NCBI GenBank assembly: GCA_944989445.1
Contig: CALYLW010000010.1
Location: 1,837,234-1,901,233 of the forward strand
Reading direction: 5' to 3'
DNA: 64,000 bases
Source: Ampullaceana balthica
Lineage: Eukaryota; Mollusca; Gastropoda; Lymnaeidae
Part shown: positions 48,201 through 59,300 of the stretch, in pieces
Numbering within the stretch: position 1 is the stretch's first letter
Layout of the letters: every line of letters starts with the position of its first letter
Translations under genes and position numbers: made by a program
The notes under the pieces: generated by a model
What the model was told of the DNA's origin: nothing
Databases searched by the model: none
What the model saw: only the letters and a program-made list of their open reading frames with translations

Positions 48201-49023
48201 TCAGGAAATATCATGTTCTTACTCTAACTGATGATACGTTTTATAAAGTGTGCATTAATGAAATTTAAATTTAATAAAGGGATGACATTTCAGGTTCTTA
48301 CTTTTTTTTTAGTCTCATTTTTTTAACAAATGCATGAACATTTTTCACTTCTTTAAAAATTATGTTATTTTATTGTTCCTTGTGTTAAATTCCAAAATTT
48401 TCCTTTTACATCGTATTTAATCTCATTGGCATATATTTCTTTGATGTTTAATACAATGCAAAATATATTTACATCGGAACACGTATCTCTAAAGGGAAGG
48501 AGCACTTCTACAAATTCCTTCTGAAATTTCCCAGAATGGGTGGACAGTGTAGGAAGACCCTTGGCATGCGCTCATTTGAATCGGCGGTCCAAAATTGTGG
48601 TACAGTCTTCCGGAACGCACCTCCTGGCGGGCTAAAGTACGCGAGGGCATCCAAGTCGCGGAAGCTTCCCTTACAGTCAAGAGCGAGGAGAAAAGGGCCA
48701 GGAGAAAGGGGAAGGGGAGGTAGAGGAGCAGGAGGAGACGCCATCATCCCATGAGGATGGACGGATGCCATAGAACTAAAAGAAATACTTCAGAAAAAGT
48801 TTGAATATTTTTTTTAAATATTTGAGATAGTTTTTGAAAATCAGAACGCAATGAGCATTCTATTTTAACATGGATTGTTTTAGCCATATAGAAGTAAGTA
48901 TTTATGATCATCAAATACCTAAATGTTCTAAATTTTTTTGCTTTGTGAAGTCACGAGCATAGGCATTGAATATAAATGACAAAGTTTTAAATCAAACCTA
49001 CCATTAAATAGCTCCAAATGCAT
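41855..49023 (-). CDS. Lectin gene L3: secreted PAN-like + C-type lectin protein, 4 exons, 234 aa
   Basis: Exons: 49002-49023, 47312-47462, 46185-46322, 41855-42248. The joined length is 705 nt, exactly 235 codons with the stop. The signal peptide is MHLELFNAVILGFIQVV. The PAN-like part has five cysteines (PTTCGP, SSC, ANCRTR, QDCQSFMYN, KLC). The lectin domain has CHCQSFGANLF, WIGLDDIAEEG, PTQPDNGFG, KQDCVF, FFDDGKC and YVCEK. Compared with L1/L2, two site-2 ligands differ (E to Q before DC, N to D before DGKC), so calcium binding may be changed. L3 and L4 share exon lengths exactly and lie in a direct duplication. L3 introns carry two 0.63-kb hAT elements, a LINE tail and a 1.6-kb element that L4 lacks. 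Confidence 0.8.
42323..42445. repeat. 41-bp unit, three tandem copies, in L3 intron 3
   Basis: TAAAATAATGCTCGTTGAAC plus 21 bases repeated three times. The corresponding place in L4 (53435-53490) has a single diverged copy, so the triplication followed the gene duplication. Confidence 0.85.
43256..44843. mobile_element. 1.59-kb insertion with TTCGACC-rich inverted ends
   Basis: Both ends are clusters of a degenerate motif (GACNGTTCGACC) in inverted orientation (43258-43445 and 44755-44840). The target GCCTTCACT is duplicated at 43247-43255 and 44844-44852. L4 has an uninterrupted site around 53964-53985. The 8-9-bp target duplication suggests a DNA transposon. A LINE tail lies inside. Confidence 0.7.
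44160..44737 (-). pseudogene. Non-LTR retrotransposon (LINE) reverse transcriptase C-terminus
   Basis: A 5'-truncated remnant. The minus strand encodes YGRECWTTYAKQTKQLNSFH, CLRRILRIKWQDKITNVEIL, RLRWLGHVHRM, LYGELATGKRKRGRPCLRFK and DVCKKDM, the typical region after the polymerase core in LINE proteins. It ends at CGTCCCTTGAGGACGGATGG and a short (ATACC)n tail at about 44152-44170. No catalytic core is present. Confidence 0.8.
45193..45820. mobile_element. Non-autonomous hAT element, 628 bp, with 8-bp target duplication
   Basis: Target duplication TATTTGAT at 45185-45192 and 45821-45828. The right end, read inward, is CAGGGGCGGATTAAG; the left end CTATGGCATATTAA is a weakened match. It is paralogous to the copy at 47519-48143. 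The ORF at 45463-45705 and its counterpart in the other copy differ in frame content and are not protein genes. Confidence 0.85.
45485..45545 (+). other. tRNA-like internal promoter motif inside the hAT element
   Basis: GGTCTTGTGGCAACC followed about 35 bp later by GCGGGTGCGATTCCC resembles A and B boxes. The other hAT copy has a weaker form near 47805-47865. It could be a captured SINE head or chance. Confidence 0.25.
46185..46322 (-). CDS. L3 exon B
   Basis: A 138-nt exon, acceptor TTACAG, donor TTCCA|GTAAGA, phases 2-2, encoding YPQDCQSFMYNTSTKLCTPS and then GDLYYHQYPEF. Confidence 0.85.
47312..47462 (-). CDS. L3 exon A
   Basis: A 151-nt exon between acceptor CTTTTCCAAG and donor GGACCAG|GTACCA. 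It encodes VILGFIQVVTSAENSTLF, then PTTCGPVRLSSGW and SRSSCAANCRTR at the junction. Confidence 0.8.
47519..48143. mobile_element. Second copy of the hAT element, 625 bp, with 8-bp target duplication
   Basis: Target duplication ATAGTGAT at 47511-47518 and 48144-48151. The right end read inward is CAGGGGCGGATTAAG. The left end ATATGGCGAATTAAG matches it over GGCG.ATTAAG. It lies in L3 intron 1, 57 bp above exon A. Confidence 0.85.
48610..48776 (+). mobile_element. LINE 3'-end fragment in L3 intron 1
   Basis: CGCACCTCCTGGCGGGC, AAAGTACG.GAGGGCAT and GAAGGGCCAGGAGAAAGG-like blocks match the last 170 bp of the LINE remnant at 44160-44737 in the opposite orientation. It ends at CCATCATCCCATGAGGATGG. 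Confidence 0.75.
49002..49023 (-). CDS. L3 exon 1 (MHLELFN)
   Basis: ATG at 49023-49021, seven codons plus one base, donor GTAGGT. The matching exon in L4 (60718-60739) has a donor GTAAGT. The splice to exon A is phase 1 and gives a good signal peptide, so I prefer this start over the ATG overlapping the exon A acceptor. Confidence 0.7.
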
Positions 49024-49092
49024 TGCACTATTCTTATTCAAAGACAATCCAATACGAATTCTAACGTGTATCTCCATAACACTAAACATTTA

Positions 49093-49100
49093 AATTTATA
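49093..49100 (-). promoter_or_regulatory. TATA box of L3
   Basis: TATAAATT on the minus strand, 70 bp upstream of the ATG, preceded by ACACAGTTGG. It is aligned with TATAAATA upstream of L4. Confidence 0.55.
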
Positions 49101-49549
49101 CCAACTGTGTTCGTCGCCACGCAAAATTTTAAATGCGTTCCCGTTCACCATAAAACTGGCCAAATAACAAAAGTCATCAAACCTTGACAAGAGACAAAGG
49201 ATTTGTTTTCGTTTCGTTAAGTACATAGCCATTATAAACATGTCACATCCGAAATACATGTGCAGGGAACAAGAACGAACAAAAAATATCGATAGATTGG
49301 ATTCTGTCCCGGTTACACGTGTGTGGAGCATTACATCAGTGTGTTTTGATAGTCAGTCGGCAGGAATTAGTAAACACACTCTCAAAGAGACGTTCATTTG
49401 GATTTATATTTGAACTTAAATGTGGGGACAAATGAAAAGGCATCAACTTGTTCAAACTTCCAACAGCCTAAGTACAGCTCCAAATACAAAGTCATCTTAA
49501 ATACATGTCCTAACTTGACGAATGCATTGATAGATGTCCTTGTCATGTA

Positions 49550-49608
49550 TGAGATCTATCTCTATCTTTCTCTATATCTATATGTATTTCTCTTTCTCTC
49601 TCTCTTTA

Positions 49609-49639
<31 letters not shown>

Positions 49640-49890
49640 CTCTCTTCTGCGCTCTCTATTTTCTTTGTATCTCTTTCTGTCACTATCTTCAGCTCTCTCT
49701 CTCTCTCCCTCCCTTTCTTGCTCTATTTCTCTCTTTTATCTCTCTCTCTCTCTCCCTTTCTCGCTCTATTTCTCTCTTTTGTCTCTCTCGCGCTCTCTCT
49801 CTCTCTCTCCCTTTCTCGCTCTATTTCTCTCTATTTTATCTCTCTCTCTCTCTCTTTATATCTCTCTACTTCTTTTTCTCTCTCTCATGT
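49550..49890 (+). repeat. (TC)n-rich microsatellite
   Basis: Long CTCTCT tracts with periodic TTTCTCGCTCTATTTCTC blocks (period about 50-58 bp). The overlapping Ser/Leu ORFs of 166, 123 and 65 codons are translations of this repeat and not genes. Confidence 0.95.
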
Positions 49891-50639
49891 ACAACTAATA
49901 CGTAACGTTCATTGACTATATGCTACACAGTCTTCGCCATGTCCATCATAAGAGAATAACTACATCAGCAACACACTAATGCCCTAAAATCAGCTGGTCG
50001 ATACATAAATATACTCATCACTGAATGTAACCAAAATTAGGTTATAAAACCCTGGCAGTAATTGCCAATAGCATTAGATATTATTTTGAATGTGTTTACA
50101 TAATTTTCAAGTTACTTTATAGAGCAATAACAAATATTTTTATAAAAATCGATTTTGAACTGAAAGTTGAATAAGGAGAACTTTGGCAATAATTGTTGTT
50201 TACGGAGTTTCTAGTCCAATCTTACCACTTTGACTTAAATAAAAGTCACTCATTTGTGGGACACAGAACTGATTTGATGGATCAAAGATAGAAACGGATT
50301 TCCATTTTTATTGTACGATATTTTACAATTGAAGAAAATCTAAATACAAAGAACAGTAAATAAAAAGATTTATACAAGTACATCGCTGTTCAAATCAGTT
50401 TTTATAAAATGTTTAAATTTTGTTTCTGCAATAAAAACCTGTCTGTAAACATTCACGTAGTAAGCACAAGTTGTGAACCTTTAAAATAGAGGGAGATGAA
50501 ATAATATTTTTTCTCGTAAAACAGTTAATGATGATCTGATCTTGAAAACATTGAGTTTCTTGTGAGAGACGTTAAACGAGATTTAATAAAGTACTTTTTA
50601 CTTTTAGTTACTTTTTTAAAAAATAGTCTCAAGACCAAC

Positions 50640-50802
50640 AATGCGTCGGTGGTCCCCCCAAACGACGTTCACTCGCGTTGTTTTGATTTCTTCGTGCTGT
50701 AGTTTGTGTCCGTTCTTTCCCCTTTTCTTTGCACTATCTATGAGCAAGTCTGCAGCGTATGCTACACCGCGCGGCGTATGCTAAACCACGCGGCGTATCT
50801 AG
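50640..50802 (+). mobile_element. Helitron 3' terminus
   Basis: Same end family as 24742: GAGCAAGTCTGCAGCGTATG, two further GGCGTATGCTA hairpin halves, and CTAG (50799-50802) followed by T. The GGCGTATG segment is repeated three times. Confidence 0.6.
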
Positions 50803-51063
50803 TTATTATTAATATAGGCGCCGAAACAAGGTCACCGTTGTTTTAGATAAGTCGGCGGTTCGCGCTTTGTTTAACACAATTTTAATGATTTTTATAGTAC
50901 ACAGTATATTTTTTTAAAGTGCACATTTAATAATTTATGAAAGAAACCACATTGGTAGACCACATTGACGATCGAAGTTCGATATAAAAACAATAATCAA
51001 AGACGACACCAATATTTGTGGTTTACTCACTGTAAACTTCTTGTGTAAAATATAATTATTTAC

Positions 51064-51223
51064 CTGGTCATACAGTTCAAGGCACACGAAGTCTTGGACA
51101 AGGCGATCCATCCAGAGACTAAGCGAGTCGGCCCACAGGGATTGTGACTTGATTTGACAAAATTGATGACAATATCTTTGAAAGACGCTGTCACATCAAA
51201 TGGAACAACACAGTGGAAAAAAC
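51064..51223 (-). CDS. Orphan lectin exon A (LX)
   Basis: Donor GACCAG|GTAAAT at 51063 and acceptor ATCCTAG at 51224 delimit 160 nt, the same length as L2 exon A, open in phase 1-2. It encodes FFHCVVPFDVTASF, then HNPCGPTRLVSGW and SKTSCALNCMTR. It is of the L1/L2 type, although it lies between L3 and L4. No matching exon B or lectin exon follows before L3 exon 1. An ATG at 51236-51234 in the same frame would give MIILGFFHCVVP as an alternative, unspliced start. It may be a remnant of a deleted gene or an alternative first exon for L3, whose exon B has the compatible phase. Confidence 0.75.
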
Positions 51224-51268
51224 CTAGGATAATCATTTTTGTGTGTGTTGTTTTTAAGGTAATTCAAT

Positions 51269-51532
51269 GGGGCGTGGTGGTCGAGTGGCAGCGCGCTCGA
51301 CTGGCATAACGATGGTCACGGGTTCGAATCCATGTGAAGGCAAGGATTTGTTCCCGGAGCCTAGGGCGTCCCTGAGTCACCAGCCCCAAATTGGTACCAA
51401 ACACTAGTTAGGCGGCTGGGTAATGCGTGGAACCCTCATAGCCGTGGCCTGTGAACGCTGCATCACTTGCCATGGTCTGTGGATGCAATTATCTTCTGCA
51501 TAGAAGGAGCGTCTGTAGAGATACGATAAGAG
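51269..51532 (+). mobile_element. tRNA-derived SINE with target duplication
   Basis: Head: GGGGCGTGGTGGTCGAGTGG (A box) and GGTTCGAATCC (B box), then a 3' body shared with 17148-17415. Flanks AATTCAAT (51261-51268) and AATTCATT (51533-51540) form a near-perfect target duplication. Confidence 0.85.
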
Positions 51533-51611
51533 AATTCATTTATAATTTTGACATTAGAAGATACAAATAAATTATTGACCCTGTAGCATTATTTATTAGC
51601 ATATTTATATT

Positions 51612-51665
51612 TACTTACCTGAAGATTTACGAATTTTTTTGTTTCCCTTGATCGTTATAAGCATG
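51612..51665 (-). CDS. Candidate exon 1 for LX
   Basis: ATG, then codons MLITIKGN, ending at TCTTCAG|GTAAGT in phase 1, compatible with LX exon A. The donor is strong, but the peptide is basic and not a convincing signal peptide, so this is tentative. Confidence 0.25.
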
Positions 51666-52272
51666 TTCTGTTTTTAAAATGAACCATAGCGCTTAGGCCA
51701 ACCTGCAGCACGCGTGCCACATTTGACATGCTAAGTTAGAAAATTGTTCTCAGCAGGATGGTTTATTTTCAGAACGAATATTTGTTAAGTATTTGCATAA
51801 AAGCAGAAATCCAGCCTTGCATTTGATCGTTTGTGCTATCCTGATGTAACTTTCGATCTTTTAAACTTAATTAAAAAAAAATTAGCAATTCTTAGGAATG
51901 TATTGTTATATTTAACAACACTCACTTTTAAACGAAACAAGTCTTTTAAACAATTAATGAAGGAACAAAAAATATTTATTGCAAGTGAAATAAACGGAAA
52001 ATTTCATGCTTTTGAAATATTTCTTCCACTCTCATTGAAAAAAATTACTGTCAGTTAGGAATTTCAAAGTGTGACAAAAAACATTTAATGAGCAAATATG
52101 TTTCTTTCGAATACATGAATTTAACAAAGTGTTAAACAACTGATGCAAAATGGAGAATTTTGGTAATGTTCGGAGTCGCTAGTTGACGTCATGACAATGG
52201 CCGTTGAATGTAACATTGAAGGAGTTTTCTTTTTATAGAAAAAAAAGTGTAAAGTAAACAAATGCCATTGAA

Positions 52273-52420
52273 GACATTGCTTGAACGATTGAGCTTATAT
52301 GTAAACACAGACATTGATTGAACAAATGAGTTCATATGTAAACACAGACATTGATTGAACAAATGAGTTCATCTGTTAAAACACACATTGATTGAACAAA
52401 TGAGTTCATCTGTTAACATA
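52273..52420. repeat. 37-bp unit, four tandem copies
   Basis: CATTGATTGAACAAATGAGT plus 17 bases repeated four times, the first copy more diverged. It lies downstream of L4. Confidence 0.85.
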
Positions 52421-52971
52421 GTTAAACAATCCTCCCCGCAACGCCCCTGTAAAGATTGGGAAAAAGTCTTCGATTGTTCTTTTGTTAGACTGGTCTAAAT
52501 AGTAGGGTGTTCTTGCATTTGGTAAACTTATTCTTTCCTCAAATGTATGTTTTTTTCAAATATCTCTGAGCAGATCCGTCTAGAATCTAGCCTTTGATAT
52601 TTCCAGTTCCTTATCAACGAATAATAGTTTTGAATAAACTTAATTTATAATTTCCTTATACTTTAGTTAACTTTTACCCTATGCCCCTTTTATTTTATTA
52701 TAATTCCGTTTTATTCTATACGTATTTAAAAAAAAAGATTGTGAAATGAAAGTTTAAAAACATTTTTGACGATGAGACTGTTGAAAAACAATATATTTTT
52801 AAAATGTTTTAATAAAAATATAATTCCAATTAATATCATCATCTAAGATAGCTGTAAATAATAGTTACAAACACCAAATTCTATATTTTATAAACAATAT
52901 AAAATGTTGCTATAAACAACACTTGTAATTTCAAAATGATTTATAATATTTTTATATACATTTGTATGTAA

Positions 52972-53365
52972 TTATGGTAGCTTCTCGCAAACATAGCTTT
53001 TCGATTCGTTACATTTTCCGTCATCAAACAGGTTAGTCAGTTTGCCTATGAAAACACAATCCTGCTCTCCACCCCCATTACCATTGTCTGGCTGGGTAGG
53101 TAGGAACATGGCTGTCTTGTTAATGTCATTAATTTGCTGACCATTCTTGACCCACACAAATTGTCCTTCTTCAGTGATGTCATCAAGTCCAATCCACATA
53201 AAATGTCTTGGAGTCGCAAATGCAAGGAGAGTAGATAATTTCACTGGGTCGTCTGGAGAGAAGAGACTGGCGCCAAAACACTGGCAGTCGGACGCAGCAT
53301 CAGTGTAAGTGAGGGGTTGTGTGAAGTACTCAGCATTTATTGTGGTCGACCCTAACCTGAAGTCT
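52972..53365 (-). CDS. L4 lectin exon
   Basis: A 394-nt exon, acceptor TCGTACAG, starting DFRLGSTTINAEYFTQPLTY. It is open to TAA at 52974-52972. Confidence 0.9.
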
Positions 53366-56300
53366 CTGTACGAAATTCAGAATTTAAAGTTACATAGAAA
53401 ATAAAAAAGCGATACGATCGTTTTAAAAACATATAACAAAAATAATGTTCGATGTACGAAAATGATTAGTCTTAAAAGCAACAACAGGTGAAAACAATAA
53501 TAATAATATAATATATATGTGTAATATGTATATAAGAATATGATTTTTTTCACGGAAACGGATAGATAATTTTCTCTTTCTTATGGTAAAAATACATTTG
53601 ATATACGTCTTATTTGGAATAAGTCCAAGGATGTGGAACGGATTAATGACGTATACCGAGGTACCAGTGTAAATCTCATTGCAAGGTTGAAATTTACTAA
53701 AAAGATCAAATAGTCAATCATTTTTAATTAAAAAACTGTATGTAACCCCTTAATTCCCCACCTGTTCCTCAATTGTGTTATCCGTAAGGGTGGTGCATCA
53801 AGTGATCTTTCTGGGAGATGGAATCGTTCAGTTTTGTTTGTGTCTGTAATTTTACGTGATCTTGATTATCGTTCCTCATACAATGACAAGCTGTCGTTAA
53901 TTTGAGCAAACGTCTTCCTTTTTTTTATATTTGAGTCACTTCAACCATGTCCCCGTCAATTGAATATTTCACTTACACCATGGTCTATGTGTGCAAGAAT
54001 CGGACTTTCATTACTTGATATTTTGAAAACCTAGATTCTCCGGTTTCAAACTTACAATCACCACCAGTCTATGTCTACTCAGAAAACAACAACGTTTTAA
54101 GTTTTCAACTGTCATGATTATCATGTTTATGATATTCAGTTTATTATTACAAGATAAAGAACTAAAGATATTTTTATTAAATGAGTAATGATGCTAACAA
54201 TTGTGTGTGCTTTTTTTAAAATTCGAGAAAATGTGTCTTCCAAGCAATCACAGAAATCGAAAGTTACACGAACATAAACTGCATACAAAAACACATGGTA
54301 AATAAAAACATTTAATGAAGCAAAATTCGATGCAAATTTTTGATTCTTTAAAATTATTAATAAATATTGTTTTTTTTAAAAAGAAAATTGATGTATTATG
54401 TAAAAATATGTTTCACCGTAAAAAAATAATAATTTAAGGACCATTGCATTCAATATTTAATGGATGTTACAGTATAAATGAATTTGTTTACATACAAAGG
54501 AGCATTTAAAGTGATTTTATTAGGAATTTAAAAAAAAATGTCTACTGCGTTGTATCAACTAGAACTTAAAATATTGTTTAGATAAAAATGTATCCTTTCT
54601 TTGACATGCCTTAAGTTTGAGGAGGCATACAGTCTTGAAATATCTCACAGAATGTTAGAGATAAAATCACTTTTGTGTTGTGTTAGAGAAAATATAAGAA
54701 ACCTATTTTAAAACGTTTTTTTCATACTTAAACTCTGGATACTGATGATAGTAGAGGTCCCCCTCATCAATGGTTGGAAGCGGAATTCTTGAGTTTAGCC
54801 CCTTGGATGGCGTGCATAGCTTATTGGATGGGTTGTACATGAAACTTTGACAGTCCTGTGGGTACCTGTAATAGGTGATGGCAGACTGAGTATAATAATA
54901 GTATTGAGATATGGGTGTCACATGACTTATAACATGTGATATATTATGCAGGGATGTAATAACCTCCATTGCGGGTCTTCAAGAAACTATTATAGCGACA
55001 ATTAAGAGAGGCAAGCTGGCATGGTTTCAATCATGTGCAGCGACATGTTAGCCTGACAAAAAATCATGCTTTAAGGCACTGGCTGGGGGGGGGAGGGGCT
55101 GGCGAGGAGGTCGAAAGCGGAAAAATTGGCTTGATAACAAAAGAGAATGGACAGGGCTAATGTTGAATGAATAATTATTGGCCGCTGCTCAAGATAGGCA
55201 AATATGGAGATCGGTGTCTATTGATGTGTCCATACGCTCCCCCCAACGACCGCAACGGTCACGGGACTGATGATGATGATCACATGACTACTTACCGTGC
55301 CAAATTGCTTAATAATAGCATTAGCATATGAGTAACATATGCTTTTAACATAACATACCGACCTGCTTAATAATAGCATTATATTATGAGAATCACATAA
55401 CTACTTACAGACCAACCTGCTTAAACCTGTCCCCATCCTTTCTGGAAGCTTGGAAGTTAAGAAAATGTTAATGGATTTTAAAAGCTCCAGTCGGCCTTGC
55501 ACTCCACTTTTTATAAATAAAGTAAACGGGAACATTTCATTGTAACTACTTTGATTCATTATGCGTTCAACATACAGTCAGAATTAATTTTGATGACGTC
55601 ACAGTATGAAAGTATTAGAGGATGTCATTTAAATGGGGAATAACTCTGTCGCAACGATTGCTTGTTGAGATATTTTTACATTCATGAAGCTTCCTTTAAT
55701 GTTTCTTCAATCTGTCGAGTACATATCTTTTGCTGATGTATTTATTTTGATTTTTGAATATTGGTTTATTTAAATAGTTTTTGTTGTTGAGCCTTCTCCT
55801 CCACCCACGAGGGCCAGCCGCCAATCACCTGCGTCTGCGATCCTTCCAAGGGCATAGGCCACATACAAGAGCACTCCAGGTATCCATTTCCTGCGCCAGA
55901 CTCTCCAGCATCTTCCAGTTATGGCCAATTACTTCATGTCAGCCTTGAAGTCACGGCACCAAGTGTTTCTTTGATGATCTCTAGTTCGCTTTCCCCGAGG
56001 TTCCATTTCCGGGCTTACCTTGTTGAATTGGAGGGATTTTTTTCTTAGAGTATGGCCAATTCATCTCAACCGCTTCCAAAAAAAAATCTTTTTGTTTCTC
56101 AATTGGCTTCTGCCTTGTTAGCTGCCACAATTCTAGGTTGCTGATCTTGTAAGCCCAGTGAATCCTGAGAATCATTCTTAGGCAATGTACTGAATTCTGG
56201 TCACGCCTACGGCCGTTGTTCTCCACGTATCGGCTGCATATAACAGCACAGGCTTCACCGCGGTGTAGGAGGTCCTTATTTTTAAATAGCTGCTTAGGTT

Positions 56301-59300
56301 TCCGGAGACCCAAACATTCTTGAGTTGTTGGAAGGCTGCCCTTTCCTTCCTAATCCTTATTCTGACATCAGAATCTATTCCAACTTGCTGCAATGGTAGA
56401 TCAAACCCTCCACCTTGTCGTGTGCATGATGGCCGCTGTACTGGTGGCATTAACCTTGAGGACTTTACTCTTCCCTTTGTGTATGTTAAGACGCATGCTA
56501 GCAGATCGGCTGCAAGAATGTTTGTCGTATCCAGCATCTGTTGTTGGGTATTTGAGAGAATGGCAAGATCATCATCAAAGACGGGGTCGTCAAGTTCATT
56601 CCACGTGGTCCATTGGTTGCCATTTCTTTTTGTGACTTATATTGACAGCTAGTTTAACCTTTTCCACAATAACCACAGAGGATCAGGTTGTATTATTAGA
56701 GGATACGATCATTGAGAAAATTGACTGGTCATCTGAAGAGAACTGTATGATGTTGCAATAAATCACTGGTCAAAATTCCTCATATATTTCGGTTCCTCCA
56801 TAGCTCGGAGCGGCTGTTTCATGTGTTATGCGGCTCCACTGAATGACATCAATCCGAACGGATTTGTTGAGTTAACTGGACGCCACTTCTTATGGTGGAA
56901 GCTCATTTGTATTTTCTTAGCGTATTAATAGATTTAGTGTTTTGGATCTAACACTCAAAATAATTTTTTGCTTAATCCTTAGATCCAAAATAAATTATTT
57001 TTATGATTTACATGATTTTTTTATCCATAAAAAGCTTGAATAAATACAGGTTATGTCAGTATATGCCTCAAATCACAAATGAATGATTTTTTTAAAGTCA
57101 TTTTTTGCTATAAAATCATATCTGCTAATGATTTCTCATTATTCTATACCTATTTGATTGTTTCGACAAAAATCTAACTTCGTCCATGGTGCTCAATTGT
57201 GGTTGACGTATCGTCAGCAGAATTCAATCTCATTAATGAATTCTTTTTTATAACGGACTTTTAATTAGACGTTGTATCTCATCTCCGTAGTGCGCCAGAC
57301 AATCCTGTTGGACGTTGTATCTCGTCTCCATAGTGCGCCAGACAATCCTGTTGGACGTTGTATCTCGTCTCCATAGTGCGCCAGACAATCCTGTTGGACG
57401 TTGTATCTCATCTCCGTAGTGCGCCAGACAATCCTGTTGGACGTTGTATCTCATCTCCGTAGTGCGCCAGACAATCCTGTTGGATGTTGTATCTCGTCTC
57501 CATAGTGCGCCAGACAATCCTGTTGGACGTTGTATATCGTCTCCATAGTGCGCCAGACAATCCTGTTGGACGTTGTATCTCGTCTCCATAGTGCGCCAGA
57601 CAATCCTGTTGGACGTTGTATCTCGTCTCCATAGTGCGCCAGACAATCCTGTTGGACGTTGTATCTCATCTCCATAGTGCGCCAGACAATCCTGTTGGAC
57701 GTTGTATCTCATCTCCGTAGTGCGCCAGACAATCCTGTTGGACGTTGTATCTCGTCTCCATAGTGCGCCAGACAATCCTGTTGGACGTTGTATCTCATCT
57801 CCGTAGTGCGCCAGACAATCCTGTTGGACGTTGTATCTCATCTCCGTAGTGCGCCAGACAATCCTGTTGGACGTTGTATCTCGTCTCCGTTGTGTGCCAG
57901 ACAATCCTGTTGGACGTTGTATCTCGTCTCCGTTGTGCGCCAGACAATCCTGTTGGACGTTGTATCTCGTCTCCGTAGTGCACCAGACAATGCTGTTGCG
58001 CCAGGAGCTGAAAAAGATACCATACATAACCCAAGTATAAAATAAATCAAAATTTCGTTTAGATATTTTTTTCTTACTTTTGATCCTCCCTGACTGTAGA
58101 CGGATCAATAGTTTGGATTTCCGTAATCGATGGGTTTAACAATGGCAAATATAGAACACAAATTTACACCCGAGTATTTCAAAATATTGGTTCTCCAAAT
58201 AAGTCGTAAAACTGGCATTTTAATAACTGAGATTTGCAGTCAGACTTGCACATAAAGGCAGTTCATGTTAGGTCCTTGAAAAGCCGATGTATAGGTCAAC
58301 ATTTTATCGCAGTCGAACTGCGGGTGGGTCAAATACTCCACAACTGAGTTTTTGGGGCTGGTTGTCAGAAGCACAATAAAAATATATAAATGAAAGTTTC
58401 TGCTTATGTCTGTCACATTTGAGAGGTAGAAAATGGGTGTATAATATTTTTCTCTTCTTTTAAGAAATAAAGAATTAACAAAAACAACAAACAATTACTG
58501 AAATACAAAAAAAAAGACAAACAAAAACCCCACTAAACAACATATATTACCATGTCCTGCAGTTGGCAGCGCAAGATGACACTGACCTATCCACCCAACC
58601 ACCGGACAGCCTAACAGGTCCACACACGGTTGGCTCTATCTTAGTGAACATATTTGAACTTTCGTCCGTTGTAACTACTTGAATAAAACTTAAGATCGCC
58701 ACTGGGAAAAGAAGATCATTTAAAAACTTTATTTGTTACGATGGTATGGTGATTGTGTAACGAAGAATTCCAAATTAACAACCGACTGTACCAGTCTGGT
58801 AATCAAGAAATATTTCGTCACTCATATTGCTGGGGTGTTTTATGAATTAGGCAGTAATGAAAAGCTAAATTATATAAAGAGATGATATTGAAGGTTCTTA
58901 CTTTATTTGTTTAGTTTCAATTTTTTAACAAGTGCATGAAATTTTCCATCTCTCTTTCAATTATTGTTATCTCATTAAATTGATTGAAATGCTTAAAGAA
59001 ATATTTCATACCGTATTTGATCTCATTGGCATACAAAGCTTTGATTCTTAAAATATGGCAAACGATATTTACGTCGACTAAAGGGGCTGCGTTCTTCTAG
59101 GCAAGGGGTCTCCAAACTTTTCTGCCGGAGGGCCGCATTAACTCTCAAACAGCAGTTTGGGGGCCAACTACTAACCCCCAACTATTAAGTTTTGTGGTAA
59201 ACTACAGGTAAAATTAGATTATTTTTTTTTGATTAAAAGGTCTCCAAGGGCCGGATGATAGGGCGTCGCGGGCCGCATCTGGCCCGTGGTCCGTAGTTTG

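Noticed and set aside
48536..48754. 72-codon + ORF ending in Arg/Gly repeats
   Set aside because: Its second half is the LINE 3'-end fragment in an altered frame; the start is intron sequence.
49398..49898. Ser/Leu-rich ORFs of 166, 123 and 65 codons
   Set aside because: They are translations of the (TC)n microsatellite, overlapping in two frames.
57248..58108. 286-codon minus ORF of 43-residue repeats
   Set aside because: It is the translation of the 43-bp minisatellite (43 x 3 = 129 nt), lies in an intron, and several frames on both strands are equally open.
58551..58740. L4 as a pseudogene because exon A lacks a start codon
   Set aside because: The 22-nt exon at 60718-60739 supplies an in-frame ATG with a strong donor, and L3 has the same arrangement.
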